Origin: JAHBXE01 sp044222195
GTDB taxonomy: Bacteria; Planctomycetota; Phycisphaerae; Phycisphaerales; UBA1924
Length of the DNA stretch: 64,000 nucleotides
Assembly: GCA_044222195.1 (NCBI GenBank)
Contig: JBGANS010000009.1
Coordinates: 1 to 64,000, forward strand
Direction: 5' to 3'
Below are positions 7,958 to 15,936 of this stretch, in pieces. Position 1 is the first letter of the stretch, and each line of letters begins with the position of its first letter. The notes under the pieces are model-generated. The model saw nothing but the letters and a program-made list of their open reading frames with translations. It ran no database searches and was not told where the DNA came from. A program made the translations under genes and the position numbers.

Positions 7958-8761
7958 ATGCACGAGAATGCACCGATGTTGAAGGCCCAGAAGCGTGAGC
8001 GGCTTGGGTCGCGTTATTCCGCCCGTGTCCGCGAGGCGGGCGGGCTGCCCGCGATTGTCTACGGCCGGGGCAAGGAGCCCGAGCCGGTGACGCTGGAGTC
8101 CCGCGATGCGCTCCGGCACATCAGCAAGGGCGAGAAGGTGTTCCGCCTGGACTTCCACGGCGGGGCGGCCCAGAAGGGGAAGGATGAGGGGCAGATGGTG
8201 CTGCTCAAGGACATTCAGTTCGACCACCTTGGCACGCACATCGTGCACGCGGACTTTGCGCGCGTGTCGCTCGACGACCGCGTGGTCGTGAAGGTGCCGG
8301 TGCACCTGATCGGCGAGGCCAAGGGGCTCAAGACGGCGGGCGCGATTCTCATGCACCCGGTGTCGGAACTGGACATCGAGTGCGCGGTGAAGGACATCCC
8401 CGAGTTCATCGAAGTGCAGATCGGCGAGCTTGACGTGGATCACGCGATCACGGCGGCGGATGTGAAACTGCCGATGGCGTCGATGGTGCTCAAGACCGAC
8501 AAGCACTCAAAGGTTGCGCAGATCGTCATTCAGCAGGAAATCGTCGAGGTCAAGGCCGAGGCCGGCACCGTCGAAGGCGGCGCGGCCGAGCCCGAAGTGC
8601 TCACCGCTCGCAAGCCCAAGGAGGGCGAAGAAGGCGCGGCGGCGGCGCCCGGAGCGGCCGGGGCCAAGCCCGCGGCCGGCGCCAAGCCCGCGGCGGGTGC
8701 GAAGGCTCCCGCGGCGGGGGCCAAGCCGGCGGCGGCACCGGCCAAGGATGCGAAGAAGTAA
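7958..8761 (+). CDS. rplY: 50S ribosomal protein bL25 (CTC family) with long tail
   Basis: This 5S rRNA-binding ribosomal protein has the N-terminal bL25 fold (LKAQKRERLGSRYSARVREAGGLPAIVYGRG, about residues 7-37) and the C-terminal beta domain of the longer CTC form (VPVHLIGEAKG ... PEFIEVQIGELDVDHAI). The folded part ends near residue 205. The rest, to residue 267, is a low-complexity tail of Ala, Lys, Pro and Gly with repeats of 'AGAKPAA'. The gene follows prs and precedes pth, the familiar order. The start ATG at 7958 fits; MLKAQKRE at 7976 is an alternative. Confidence 0.95.
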   Translation: MHENAPMLKAQKRERLGSRYSARVREAGGLPAIVYGRGKEPEPVTLESRDALRHISKGEKVFRLDFHGGAAQKGKDEGQMVLLKDIQFDHLGTHIVHADFARVSLDDRVVVKVPVHLIGEAKGLKTAGAILMHPVSELDIECAVKDIPEFIEVQIGELDVDHAITAADVKLPMASMVLKTDKHSKVAQIVIQQEIVEVKAEAGTVEGGAAEPEVLTARKPKEGEEGAAAAPGAAGAKPAAGAKPAAGAKAPAAGAKPAAAPAKDAKK

Positions 8762-8817
8762 TCACGCCCGGCGTGTGCAGCGACACGCCGGAGTGTTCAA
8801 TCGAGGACCCCGGAGCA

Positions 8818-9474
8818 ATGAAGTTGATCGTCGGTCTTGGCAATCCCGGTCGTCAGTATGACAAGACCCGCCACAACGCGGGGTACATGGTCATCGACCG
8901 GCTTGCCGGGAAACTTGCTCCGGGGGCCCCGGCGAAGGCCCGCTTCAACGCGGCACTGATCGACGCGAAGATCGGTGCTGAGGCGGTGCTGCTGATGAAG
9001 CCGACCACCTACATGAATCGCTCCGGCGCTGCGATCGCCGAGGCGGTTCGGTTCTACAAGCTGCTCCCGGCGAGCGATGTGCTCGTGATCGTGGATGATG
9101 TCGCGCTGCCGCTGGGCGCGCTTCGTCTGCGGCCCAGCGGCGGGGCGGGCGGGCATAACGGGTTGTCGGACATCGAGCAGGCCCTGGGCACGGATGCGTA
9201 TCCGCGGCTGCGCATCGGCATCGATGCCACGCCGGAGTACATGGACCAGGCGGACTACGTGCTGGGCCGCTTCACGGATGAGCAGCTGGCGGTGGTGGAA
9301 CCGGCGATCGTCAAAGCCGCGGACGCCTCGGAAGTGTTCATCGCGAGCGGGATCGACGCGGCGATGAACCGGTTCAACGCGCCGGATCGACCTCCTAAGC
9401 CCAAGCGGGAGAGGCCGCCCCCTTCGGCGGATCCACCCGACGGGGGCAAACAGAAGCCTGCATCTCAGAACTAA
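8818..9474 (+). CDS. pth: Peptidyl-tRNA hydrolase
   Basis: It releases peptides from prematurely dropped peptidyl-tRNA so the tRNA can be reused. The N-terminal motif MKLIVGLGNPGRQYDKTRHNAGYMVID carries the catalytic His at residue 20 and the conserved Asn residues. MKPTTYMNRSG, VIVDDVALPLG and GGAGGHNGLSDIEQALG are all present. The protein has 218 residues; the last 30 or so are a Pro/Lys-rich extension past the usual end. The ATG at 8818 is preceded by GGAG and begins exactly at the family motif. It closes the glmU-prs-rplY-pth run and is 51 bases upstream of rpsF. Confidence 0.97.
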   Translation: MKLIVGLGNPGRQYDKTRHNAGYMVIDRLAGKLAPGAPAKARFNAALIDAKIGAEAVLLMKPTTYMNRSGAAIAEAVRFYKLLPASDVLVIVDDVALPLGALRLRPSGGAGGHNGLSDIEQALGTDAYPRLRIGIDATPEYMDQADYVLGRFTDEQLAVVEPAIVKAADASEVFIASGIDAAMNRFNAPDRPPKPKRERPPPSADPPDGGKQKPASQN

Positions 9475-9525
9475 TCACCAGAACATTCATCCCGAACTCA
9501 CACGAAACAGGAAACGGATTACATC

Positions 9526-9969
9526 ATGCCCGAGAAGCGCACATACACGTACGAAGCCATGTTCCTCATCGGTCAGGCCGCCGCGGCGGACCTTGCGGGG
9601 GTCGTGGAGCACATCAAGGAAATTCTCGCCCGCGGCCACGCGGAGATCATCGCCATGCGGAAGTGGGATGAGCGTCGGCTGGCGTACGAGATCAAGAAGC
9701 AGAAGCGTGGGCTGTACATCCTCTGCTACTTCAAGGCGCCGAATACGGACCTGGCGCACATCGAGCGCGACTGCAACCTGTCGGAAAAGGTGCTGCGGGC
9801 GCTGATCCTGCGTGCGGACCACCTGACGCACGACGAGATGGTGGCGGCGGACGGTCGGGAAGCGCTGGAGACGGAGGCGAAGCTTCGGGCCAAGGCGCTG
9901 GCGGAGGCTCCGCAGCAGCAGCCCGAGCCTGTGGCCGCGGCGGCGGACCAGGGCGAAGATCAGGCCTGA
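9526..9969 (+). CDS. rpsF: 30S ribosomal protein bS6
   Basis: Ribosomal protein of the 30S platform, which pairs with bS18. YTYEAMFLIGQ at the N-terminus, KWDERRLAYEIKKQKRGLYILCYF in the middle and NLSEKVLRALILR near residue 85-97 are standard bS6 landmarks. The total is 147 residues, longer than the usual core, with a Gln/Ala/Glu-rich tail after about residue 115. It is followed by ssb, as in the conserved rpsF-ssb-rpsR-rplI cluster, but rpsR is missing here. Confidence 0.96.
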   Translation: MPEKRTYTYEAMFLIGQAAAADLAGVVEHIKEILARGHAEIIAMRKWDERRLAYEIKKQKRGLYILCYFKAPNTDLAHIERDCNLSEKVLRALILRADHLTHDEMVAADGREALETEAKLRAKALAEAPQQQPEPVAAAADQGEDQA

Positions 9970-10025
9970 GACTGGGACTTTGGGCCGGGCCGGCATGCCG
10001 CAACCGACAGCCCCGCGCGACGGGT

Positions 10026-10053
10026 TTGCAACTCGTCCGGGGGCTGCTATGCT
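10026..10053 (+). promoter_or_regulatory. Possible sigma-70-like promoter for ssb
   Basis: TTGCAA (10026-10031) and TATGCT (10048-10053) are separated by 16 bases in the gap between rpsF and ssb, about 37 bases before the ssb ATG. The boxes resemble bacterial housekeeping promoters, but with no transcript data this is only a candidate. Confidence 0.35.
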
Positions 10054-10089
10054 ATACCGATCAAATACCTATCACCAGGAGACTGAACG

Positions 10090-10566
10090 ATGGCCCTCAA
10101 TCTGAACAAGGTATTGCTGGCGGGGAATCTGACGCGGGATGTGGAGCTTCGGCACACGGCGGGAAATCAGGCTGTTGCCACGATCGGCTTGGCTGTGAAT
10201 CGTCGCTGGAAGACTCCCGAAGGCGAACAGCGCGAAGAGACCATGTTCATAGATTGCGAGGCTTGGGGTAAGCAAGCCGAGTTTGTGTCGCAGTATTTCT
10301 CGAAGGGCAAGGCGATATTTATCGAGGGACGGCTTCGTTTGGATCAATGGGAGGACAAGGAAACGAAGGCGAAGCGTCAGCGTCACAAGATTGTTGTCGA
10401 GGATGTTCGATTTGTTGACAGCAAGGCGGGCGGTGACGTCGGAGGAGGAGGCAGTCAGCGCTCGGCGCGTCCCGCCCCCGCCGCGGCTGGTGGTGGCGGC
10501 AATGGTCCGGCTCCGCAGGAGTGGGGGGGCAAGGGGCCGATGGGGGAAGAGGACATTCCGTTCTGA
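10090..10566 (+). CDS. ssb: Single-stranded DNA-binding protein
   Basis: This OB-fold protein covers single-stranded DNA during replication and repair. NKVLLAGNLTRDVELRHT, the ATIGLAVNRRW strand, FIDCEAWGKQAEF and KGKAIFIEGRLRLDQWEDKETKAKRQRHKIVVEDVRFVD make up a complete OB fold in residues 1-113. A Gly/Ala/Pro-rich linker follows, and the protein ends in the acidic tip EEDIPF that recruits partner proteins. The length of 158 residues is normal. It lies downstream of rpsF and 26 bases upstream of the vapBC-like pair. Confidence 0.97.
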   Translation: MALNLNKVLLAGNLTRDVELRHTAGNQAVATIGLAVNRRWKTPEGEQREETMFIDCEAWGKQAEFVSQYFSKGKAIFIEGRLRLDQWEDKETKAKRQRHKIVVEDVRFVDSKAGGDVGGGGSQRSARPAPAAAGGGGNGPAPQEWGGKGPMGEEDIPF

Positions 10567-10592
10567 GCGGGGAACGCCGATAGGATTGATAT

Positions 10593-10823
10593 ATGGAGTT
10601 CAACGGCGAAATTTCAGTGACCTACACAGGGGGAGTACTGAAGCCCGACCAGCAGCTGGACGCCCCCGAAGGGTCTCGGTTTCGCGCGCTGATCAGGCCT
10701 GAAGTGCGAGATCCTGAGGCGGCCGCGAAGGCGTGGGAGACGATCCAGAGAATTCGCGATTCCGGCGTGTTCCGTTCCGGAGGGCGCACGTTCACCCGTG
10801 ACGAAATGCATGAACGCGATTGA
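10593..10823 (+). CDS. AF2212-like (DUF104) antitoxin
   Basis: The small protein of 76 residues begins with ISVTYTGGVLKPDQQLDAPEGSRFRALI. That is the pattern of DUF104/AF2212-like antitoxins, which fold as a short beta domain and neutralise PIN toxins. The C-terminal helix (AAAKAWETIQRIRDSGVF) would hold the toxin-binding part. The end of the gene overlaps the start of the PIN-domain gene by 14 bases, a typical toxin-antitoxin layout that suggests translational coupling. The pair lies between ssb and rplI. Confidence 0.75.
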   Translation: MEFNGEISVTYTGGVLKPDQQLDAPEGSRFRALIRPEVRDPEAAAKAWETIQRIRDSGVFRSGGRTFTRDEMHERD

Positions 10824-11220
10824 CACGAATGTCCTCGTCTATGCGTTTGATCTTGATGCGAAAGTCAAGGGTGTCAGGGCGCTTGAGTTGCTGCATGCCG
10901 CCAGTCCGGACGACACGATTCTGCTGTGGCAGGTCGCGTGTGAACTCGGCGCAGTTCTGACGCGGATCGGGCCCCGAGCGCTTCAGGTGCGTGACCGACA
11001 ACTGGCCATCGAAAGTGTTCGCGCGCGGATGGCTTTGGCGATGCCAAGTCCGGAAGTCCTGGATTCGGCATGGAAGCTCAGGGACTCCTACCAGCTCTCG
11101 TTTTGGGATGCCCTTTTGGTTGCCGCGTGCCGCGAGGCCGGCGTCAACAGGCTCTACACCGAAGATCTGCAAAGCCGCCCGGAAATTGAGGGCGTCACGA
11201 TCGTCAATCCTTTCATGTAG
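10810..11220 (+). CDS. vapC: PIN-domain ribonuclease toxin (VapC-like)
   Basis: The protein has 136 residues and a PIN fold. AIDTNVLVYAFD gives the first catalytic Asp at residue 5, a conserved Glu lies in the region of VACELGAVLTR, and SFWDALLVAACREAGVNRLYTEDLQ carries the later acidic residues that bind the metal ion. VapC proteins cut tRNA or rRNA when released from the antitoxin. ATG at 10810 overlaps the upstream antitoxin gene; a GTG at 10798 is a weaker alternative. Placement in the ribosomal protein cluster is unusual. Confidence 0.85.
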   Translation: MNAIDTNVLVYAFDLDAKVKGVRALELLHAASPDDTILLWQVACELGAVLTRIGPRALQVRDRQLAIESVRARMALAMPSPEVLDSAWKLRDSYQLSFWDALLVAACREAGVNRLYTEDLQSRPEIEGVTIVNPFM

Positions 11221-11369
11221 TTCTCCTTGCGGGCATGGATCGGGCGGCAGATCCGCGCTATCCTTGCCTCCGCTTTCACGGGCACGCCATTTTGCGTGCG
11301 AGCACAACTGCTGAGGTGAGCCACGCTCCTCGCCTCTAACTTGGCGGTCACCGCCAGAGGACAGCGACC

Positions 11370-12272
11370 ATGGCCCGCAATATCAAGCTCATGCTCACGG
11401 AGAACGTTGAGGCCCTCGGCATCGTCGGGGACGTTGTCAATGTTCGCATCGGGTACGCCCGCAACTTCCTGCTGCCGCGGTCGCTCGCGACGCAGCCGTC
11501 GGACGACGCGATCAAGGCGGTCGCCTCGAAGCGGGCGGATGCGGAGAAGCAGCTGGCCGCGCTCCGTAAGGACCGTGAGGCGCTGACGAAGAAGATGGAG
11601 AAGGCCGAGATTTCGATCACGCGGTCGTGCAACGACCTGGGCCACCTGTACGCGTCGGTGACGCAGCAGGAGATTGCGGCGGCGTTGACGGCGGCGGGGT
11701 TTGCGGGGGTTCGGCCGCGGGACGTTCGCCTGAACCAGAACATCAAGCGTGTCGACAACTACGACATTCACATCAAGTTCGAGGCGGAACTCGAGGCGAC
11801 GATCAAGCTGCACGTCCTGCCGGATCGGAAGATCGAGCAGGAGAAGCGCGAGGAGATGGAGTTCGACAACGAGGGCCGGCTCATCCACAAGAAGCCGGCA
11901 AAGGAAGAGGCCAAGGCGGATGGAGAGAAGACCGCCGAGGGCGAGACCAAGGACGGCGCGAAGGCGGAGTCCAAGGATGGGAAGAAGGATGGCCCGCGGC
12001 GCGAGCGGCCGCGTGATGGGGCGGGTAGCGGCGAAGGCGGGGAGAAGCCGCGTCGCCGCGACGATGAGGATCGTCCGCGGCGTGGGCGCGGCAGCGGGCT
12101 GGCCGAGGCGATGGCCGCGATGGAAGCTGCGGCGACGAAGAAAACGGGCTGGGGCGCGAACAAGGCTGCGCCGGCCGCAGATGCCAAGCCGGAAGCCGGC
12201 GCCAAGGCGGAGGCCAAGGCCGACAAGGGCGAGAAGAAGCCCGCAAAGGACAAGAAGGCCAAGAAGGATTGA
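11370..12272 (+). CDS. rplI: 50S ribosomal protein bL9 with long C-terminal tail
   Basis: Ribosomal protein at the base of the L1 stalk. The N-terminal domain is standard: KLMLTENVEALGIVGDVVNVRIGYARNFLLPRSLA at about residues 4-39. The long connecting helix and the C-terminal domain (SVTQQEIAAALTAAG) also fit, and the usual protein ends near residue 150. This one continues to 300 residues with a highly charged Lys/Glu/Ala/Arg/Gly tail. A strong terminator-like hairpin follows at 12300-12330. The usual neighbour rpsR is not found upstream; a vapBC-like pair lies there instead. Confidence 0.96.
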   Translation: MARNIKLMLTENVEALGIVGDVVNVRIGYARNFLLPRSLATQPSDDAIKAVASKRADAEKQLAALRKDREALTKKMEKAEISITRSCNDLGHLYASVTQQEIAAALTAAGFAGVRPRDVRLNQNIKRVDNYDIHIKFEAELEATIKLHVLPDRKIEQEKREEMEFDNEGRLIHKKPAKEEAKADGEKTAEGETKDGAKAESKDGKKDGPRRERPRDGAGSGEGGEKPRRRDDEDRPRRGRGSGLAEAMAAMEAAATKKTGWGANKAAPAADAKPEAGAKAEAKADKGEKKPAKDKKAKKD

Positions 12273-12298
12273 TGCGCTGATCCAACGAAACGAAGCGA

Positions 12299-12330
12299 GC
12301 CGGGGCACGACTGCCCCGGTCTTGCTTTTT
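12299..12330 (+). terminator. Rho-independent terminator after rplI
   Basis: The stem CCGGGGCA-cgac-TGCCCCGG (12300-12319) is followed by TCTTGCTTTTT. It lies 28 bases after the rplI stop and should end the ribosomal protein transcript. Confidence 0.8.
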
Positions 12331-12356
12331 GGGATTGACACCTACGCTTGGAGAGC

Positions 12357-12638
12357 ATGGCGCGCCCACGGCGATTCCCGGTGTTCCGCATCGGCCTGAC
12401 GATCCTGGCCGGCTCTGTGCTTGCTTCGCTTTTCTATTTTTATCTGGGGCTCGGCGAGTCCATGGCGAAGCTGAATGATGAGACGATCTCGACCGAGCCG
12501 CGGGATCTGCTGGCGTACTTCACGAAGAACTTTCTGTTCGCGGGGAGCACGGCGGGGATTCTGTTCTATGTCGGCGCGGCGCTGATGGTGCTGGGGATCA
12601 TCCGGAACTTCTCACGCGCCTCGGACGAGAGCGAATGA
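12357..12638 (+). CDS. Small two-helix membrane protein
   Basis: From the ATG at 12357 the protein has 93 residues. It has a basic N-terminus (MARPRRFPVFR) and two hydrophobic helices at about residues 10-30 and 62-82, joined by a polar loop with ETISTEPRDLLAYF. No family recognised. The stop overlaps the start of the HAD hydrolase gene (ATGATG region at 12635), so the two are probably co-transcribed and coupled. A TTG at 12348 is an alternative start. Role unknown. Confidence 0.6.
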   Translation: MARPRRFPVFRIGLTILAGSVLASLFYFYLGLGESMAKLNDETISTEPRDLLAYFTKNFLFAGSTAGILFYVGAALMVLGIIRNFSRASDESE

Positions 12639-13345
12639 TGGCGATCGCGTTCGAACAGATCAGGGCCATGACGTTTGACTGCTATGGCACGCTGATCGAC
12701 TGGGAAGCGGGGATTGTCGCGGCGCTGGGCCCGCTGCTCAAAGAACGGAGCGGGCGGGAGTATCACGAATCGGAGATTCTCGAGAGGTTCGGCGCGGCGG
12801 AGGCCCGGGAAGAGTCGCGGGTGTATCGGCCGTATCGCGAGGTGCTGTCGCGAGTGGTGCGGGCTCTGGGGCGGGGGTTTGGGGCGCGGCTTGAGCCGGG
12901 GGATGATGCTGTTCTGGCGGATTCGATGGGGTTGTGGCCGGCGTTTGCGGATACGCCGGGGGCGCTGGCGCGGCTGGCGACGCGGTTCCGGCTGGTGATT
13001 CTGTCCAATGTCGATCGAGATCTGTTCGAGGCGACGCGCCCCCACCTTGGCCCGGCGCCGGTAGAGTTGATTTCGGCGGAGGATGTTCGCGCGTACAAGC
13101 CGAAGCCGGCCCATTTTTGCGAGGCGTTGCGGCGGCTCGCGATGGAGCCGGGGCGGGTTTGCCACGTGGCGCAGAGCCTGTATCACGACGTGCCGACGGC
13201 ACAGGCGCTGGGATTTCGCACGGTGTGGGTGAATCGGCGGGTTGGGAAGCCGGGGTTTGGAGCGACGCCATTGGCCCGGGCGACCCCGGACCTTGAGGTG
13301 CCGGACCTGGCGACGCTGGCCGAGATGACGGTGCCCCGCGGGTGA
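12635..13345 (+). CDS. HAD-superfamily hydrolase (haloacid dehalogenase type II-like)
   Basis: The protein has 236 residues. The nucleophile motif is FDCYGTLIDW with Asp at residue 15, where the D-x-Y-G-T form is typical of haloacid dehalogenase type II and related phosphatases. LVILSNVDRD gives the Ser/Asn motif II, and ISAEDVRAYKPKPAHF carries the motif III Lys. The late acidic motif appears as YHDVPTAQALGFRTVWVNR. It would hydrolyse a small phosphate ester or a haloacid; the substrate cannot be told from sequence. It overlaps the upstream membrane protein gene by 4 bases. Confidence 0.85.
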   Translation: MMAIAFEQIRAMTFDCYGTLIDWEAGIVAALGPLLKERSGREYHESEILERFGAAEAREESRVYRPYREVLSRVVRALGRGFGARLEPGDDAVLADSMGLWPAFADTPGALARLATRFRLVILSNVDRDLFEATRPHLGPAPVELISAEDVRAYKPKPAHFCEALRRLAMEPGRVCHVAQSLYHDVPTAQALGFRTVWVNRRVGKPGFGATPLARATPDLEVPDLATLAEMTVPRG

Positions 13346-13390
13346 TCGGAAGTTCAACGCGGGCACGATGCCGGGCCGATAGCACGCTCG

Positions 13391-14791
13391 ATGCCGACGT
13401 CGGTGGAAGCAGCGCCTTGGCTTGGGTCGTATCCGGGGCACATGCCGGTCCCGACGATGCTGTCGCGGAGTGAGATCGACTATCTGCACTGGCTGGCGTC
13501 GACGCGGTATACGGGGAGCGGGCGGATCGTGGAGATGGGGTGTTTCTTCGGCGGGAGCACGATGCCGCTGGCGCGCGGGCTCGAGGCGAATGTGGCGGCG
13601 GTGACGAAGCCGAACATTCTGACGTACGACTCGTTCATCATGGATTCGGACACAGCGCCGCGGTTCCCGGTGAACCTGGGGAGCGGGGATTCGTTTCGGC
13701 CGGTGTTTGAGGCGTACGTGAGGGACCACCTCGCGCGGATTACGATTCGACAAGGGTGGTTGCCGACATCGCTGGGGCGGGGTGGAGAGCGGGAGTTGTA
13801 TCCGGAGCAGGAGCCGGTGGAGATTTTGTTTGTCGACGTGGCGAAGCTCTGGCCGGTGCACGATACGATTCTGCGGACATTCGGGGCGCGGCTGATCCCG
13901 GGGAGGTCGATCCTGGTGCAGCAGGACTTCAAGCACCACGGGTGCTACTGGCTGGGGCTGCACATGCTGCAACTGCGGGATTGCTTCGAGCCGTTGCACG
14001 ATGTGACGGGCGGTGCGAGCGTGGCGTTTGGGTACAAGGGCGGGATCGAGGTGGAGCTGCAGGCGCTGCTGGCGCGCGAGGACATTGCCGGCGCTTCCAT
14101 CGCGCAGGCATGGCGAGATGTGGATGCGTACTGGGCGTCGCAGGGGGCGACATCGATCCGGCTGGTTCAGCGGCTCGCCGCGGCGACGCACCTGGCCGAC
14201 GCCGGACGGCCGGAGGAGGCGGGCGAGTTCCTCGCGTTGTTCGAGGGGGAGTTTCGCTCGGCGGTTCCGCTGGCGGAGCGTGGGGCGTGGCGCCTGGCGG
14301 CCGAGACCGATGGGTTCTCTCGCGACGAGTCGGGTGAGTCGGTGGTCTCTGACATGGAGCTTCTCCGCACCGAATACTTTTCCGCCCTCGGACGCATCGC
14401 CGGGGCGTCGGCGCGGGCGGGGGTGGCGGAGCGTGTGCCCGGGGGGGAAGTGAACGACCGTGCCAAGGCGGCGTGGCGGGAGGGGCGACGGAGGTCCGTG
14501 ATCGAGCGCGTCATCGCGGCGGGGAACTCTACCGTGGCGCTGTATGGCGCGGGGCGGCATACGGCGGAAGTCCTGGCCTCGGGCTGGCCGTACGGCAGGC
14601 TGCGGGTCGCGGCGATCGTGGACGACTATTCCGTGGCGCGGGAGATTCAGGGAGTTGCCGTGGTGCGTCCTGGTTCGATACCGGTTGACGTTCAGGCCGT
14701 GGTGATTTCGTCGGAGGCGTCGGAGGAAGCGCTGTGGGCGGCCGCGACGTCCGTGATCCGGACGATTCCGGTGCTACGGATGTATTCGTGA
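13391..14791 (+). CDS. SAM-dependent methyltransferase-like protein with extra C-terminal domain
   Basis: The protein has 466 residues. The SAM-binding glycine loop IVEMGCFFGGSTMPLARGL is at about residues 46-64, and later acidic residues (ILFVDVAKLWP) follow the class I methyltransferase order. The middle region is helical. A separate domain at about residues 385-466 starts with VALYGAGRHTAEVLASGWPYGRLRVAAIVDD, like the nucleotide-binding tail found on sugar C-methyltransferases. A role in modifying a surface sugar or glycolipid is possible but is inference. It stands alone, followed by a converging PQQ-like gene. Confidence 0.65.
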   Translation: MPTSVEAAPWLGSYPGHMPVPTMLSRSEIDYLHWLASTRYTGSGRIVEMGCFFGGSTMPLARGLEANVAAVTKPNILTYDSFIMDSDTAPRFPVNLGSGDSFRPVFEAYVRDHLARITIRQGWLPTSLGRGGERELYPEQEPVEILFVDVAKLWPVHDTILRTFGARLIPGRSILVQQDFKHHGCYWLGLHMLQLRDCFEPLHDVTGGASVAFGYKGGIEVELQALLAREDIAGASIAQAWRDVDAYWASQGATSIRLVQRLAAATHLADAGRPEEAGEFLALFEGEFRSAVPLAERGAWRLAAETDGFSRDESGESVVSDMELLRTEYFSALGRIAGASARAGVAERVPGGEVNDRAKAAWREGRRRSVIERVIAAGNSTVALYGAGRHTAEVLASGWPYGRLRVAAIVDDYSVAREIQGVAVVRPGSIPVDVQAVVISSEASEEALWAAATSVIRTIPVLRMYS

Positions 14792-14798
14792 CGGCGGG

Positions 14799-15137
14799 TC
14801 AGCCTGAGGCGGCGGCTGCCGCCGCGGCCGCGCTGCGTTCGGCGGCGCTGGCGACGGCCTGCTGCTCTTCAAAGCCACTGCGGTCGACGGCGAGGAGGGT
14901 GACGTGGCCGCTGGTGCCGATGCCGCGTTCCCAGAGCACGTTGCCGCTCAGGCGGTCGAGGCAGTAGACGTAGCCGCCACGCGCGACGAACACCTCGTTG
15001 GAGTGGGGGAGAATCATGGAGATTCCGCCGCCGAGGAGGCGCGGGAGTTTGACGCGCCACACGGGCCGGCCGTTGTATCGGTCGAGCGCCTGCACGGTCC
15101 GGCCGACGGCGGCAAAGAGGAGTTCGGGCGTTTCCAT
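14799..15137 (-). CDS. Short PQQ-like beta-propeller repeat protein
   Basis: This 112-residue protein shows WD/PQQ-like repeat text: LLFAAVGRTVQALDRYNGRPVWRVKLP, EVFVARGGYVYCLDRLSGNVLWERGIG and VTLLAVDRSGF. These match the 'xxxLDxxxGxxxWxxx' blades of quinoprotein-type propellers. Only two to three blades are present, too few for a closed propeller, so it may be a fragment, part of an oligomer or a degraded gene. No signal peptide is visible. The C-terminus is a run of Ala. Confidence 0.6.
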   Translation of the reverse strand: METPELLFAAVGRTVQALDRYNGRPVWRVKLPRLLGGGISMILPHSNEVFVARGGYVYCLDRLSGNVLWERGIGTSGHVTLLAVDRSGFEEQQAVASAAERSAAAAAAAASG

Positions 15138-15273
15138 GGCGGCAAATGGTACCGCGCCGGAGCGGCTTCGGGCGGGGGACGGGCGGCGGACAAGTGACTC
15201 GCCGGCCTTGTGCGAGGAGCGATCGGACCTTCGGCGCGTGGCACCCGGCCTTCGGGCCCTTTACACTCCGTTC

Positions 15274-15936
15274 ATGCCACTCACCCGCGAACAGATCACC
15301 CAGCGTGCGGCCAAGGAACTCAAGGATGGTTACATCGTGAATCTCGGCATCGGGATGCCGACGCTGGTGGCGAACTACATCCCGCCGGGGATGGATGTGT
15401 GGCTGCAATCCGAGAACGGGCTGCTGGGCATTGGGCCCTTTCCGGTTGACGCGGATGTGGATGCGGACCTGATCAATGCGGGCAAGCAGACTATTACGGC
15501 CCGAAAGGGTGCCGCGTACTTTTCATCGTCGGACTCATTTGCGATGATCCGAGGGGGGCATATCGACATGTGCATCCTGGGGGCGATGCAAGTGAGCGAG
15601 GAAGGGGATATCGCGAACTGGATGATCCCCGGGAAGATGGTCAAGGGCATGGGCGGGGCGATGGACCTGGTCGCCGGGGTGCGGAAGATCGTGGTGACAA
15701 TGGAGCACAACTCCAAGGATGGCGGGGCGAAGCTGGTCAAGAAGTGTTCGCTGCCGCTGACGGGCGTGAACTGTGTCAACATGCTGATCACGGACCTGTG
15801 CGTGATGGAGTTTGACCAGGGAAAGCAGCGGTTTGTATTGACCGAAACGGCGCCGGGCGTGAGCGTGGAAGAGGTCAAGCAGAAGACCGAGGCCGAGGTC
15901 ATCGTCGCGCCGGGTGTGAGGACCGTGGCGGTATGA
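15274..15936 (+). CDS. scoB: 3-oxoacid CoA-transferase, subunit B
   Basis: This subunit carries the catalytic glutamate of the enzyme that moves CoA between succinyl-CoA and acetoacetate or similar acids. The signature IVNLGIGMPTLVANYIP is followed by LQSENGLLGIGPFP, with the active-site Glu at about residue 47. GAMQVSEEGDIANWMIPGKMVKGMGGAMDLV is also typical. The length of 220 residues is normal for the B subunit. The A subunit is usually encoded next to it, but none is visible here, so it must lie elsewhere. ATG at 15274 begins the conserved part; the open frame further upstream overlaps a minus-strand gene. Confidence 0.93.
   Translation: MPLTREQITQRAAKELKDGYIVNLGIGMPTLVANYIPPGMDVWLQSENGLLGIGPFPVDADVDADLINAGKQTITARKGAAYFSSSDSFAMIRGGHIDMCILGAMQVSEEGDIANWMIPGKMVKGMGGAMDLVAGVRKIVVTMEHNSKDGGAKLVKKCSLPLTGVNCVNMLITDLCVMEFDQGKQRFVLTETAPGVSVEEVKQKTEAEVIVAPGVRTVAV

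Noticed and set aside
12566..14560. A 664-codon minus-strand frame
   Set aside because: It lies opposite the HAD hydrolase and methyltransferase genes and is Arg/Pro/His-rich with no domain, an effect of high GC at third codon positions.
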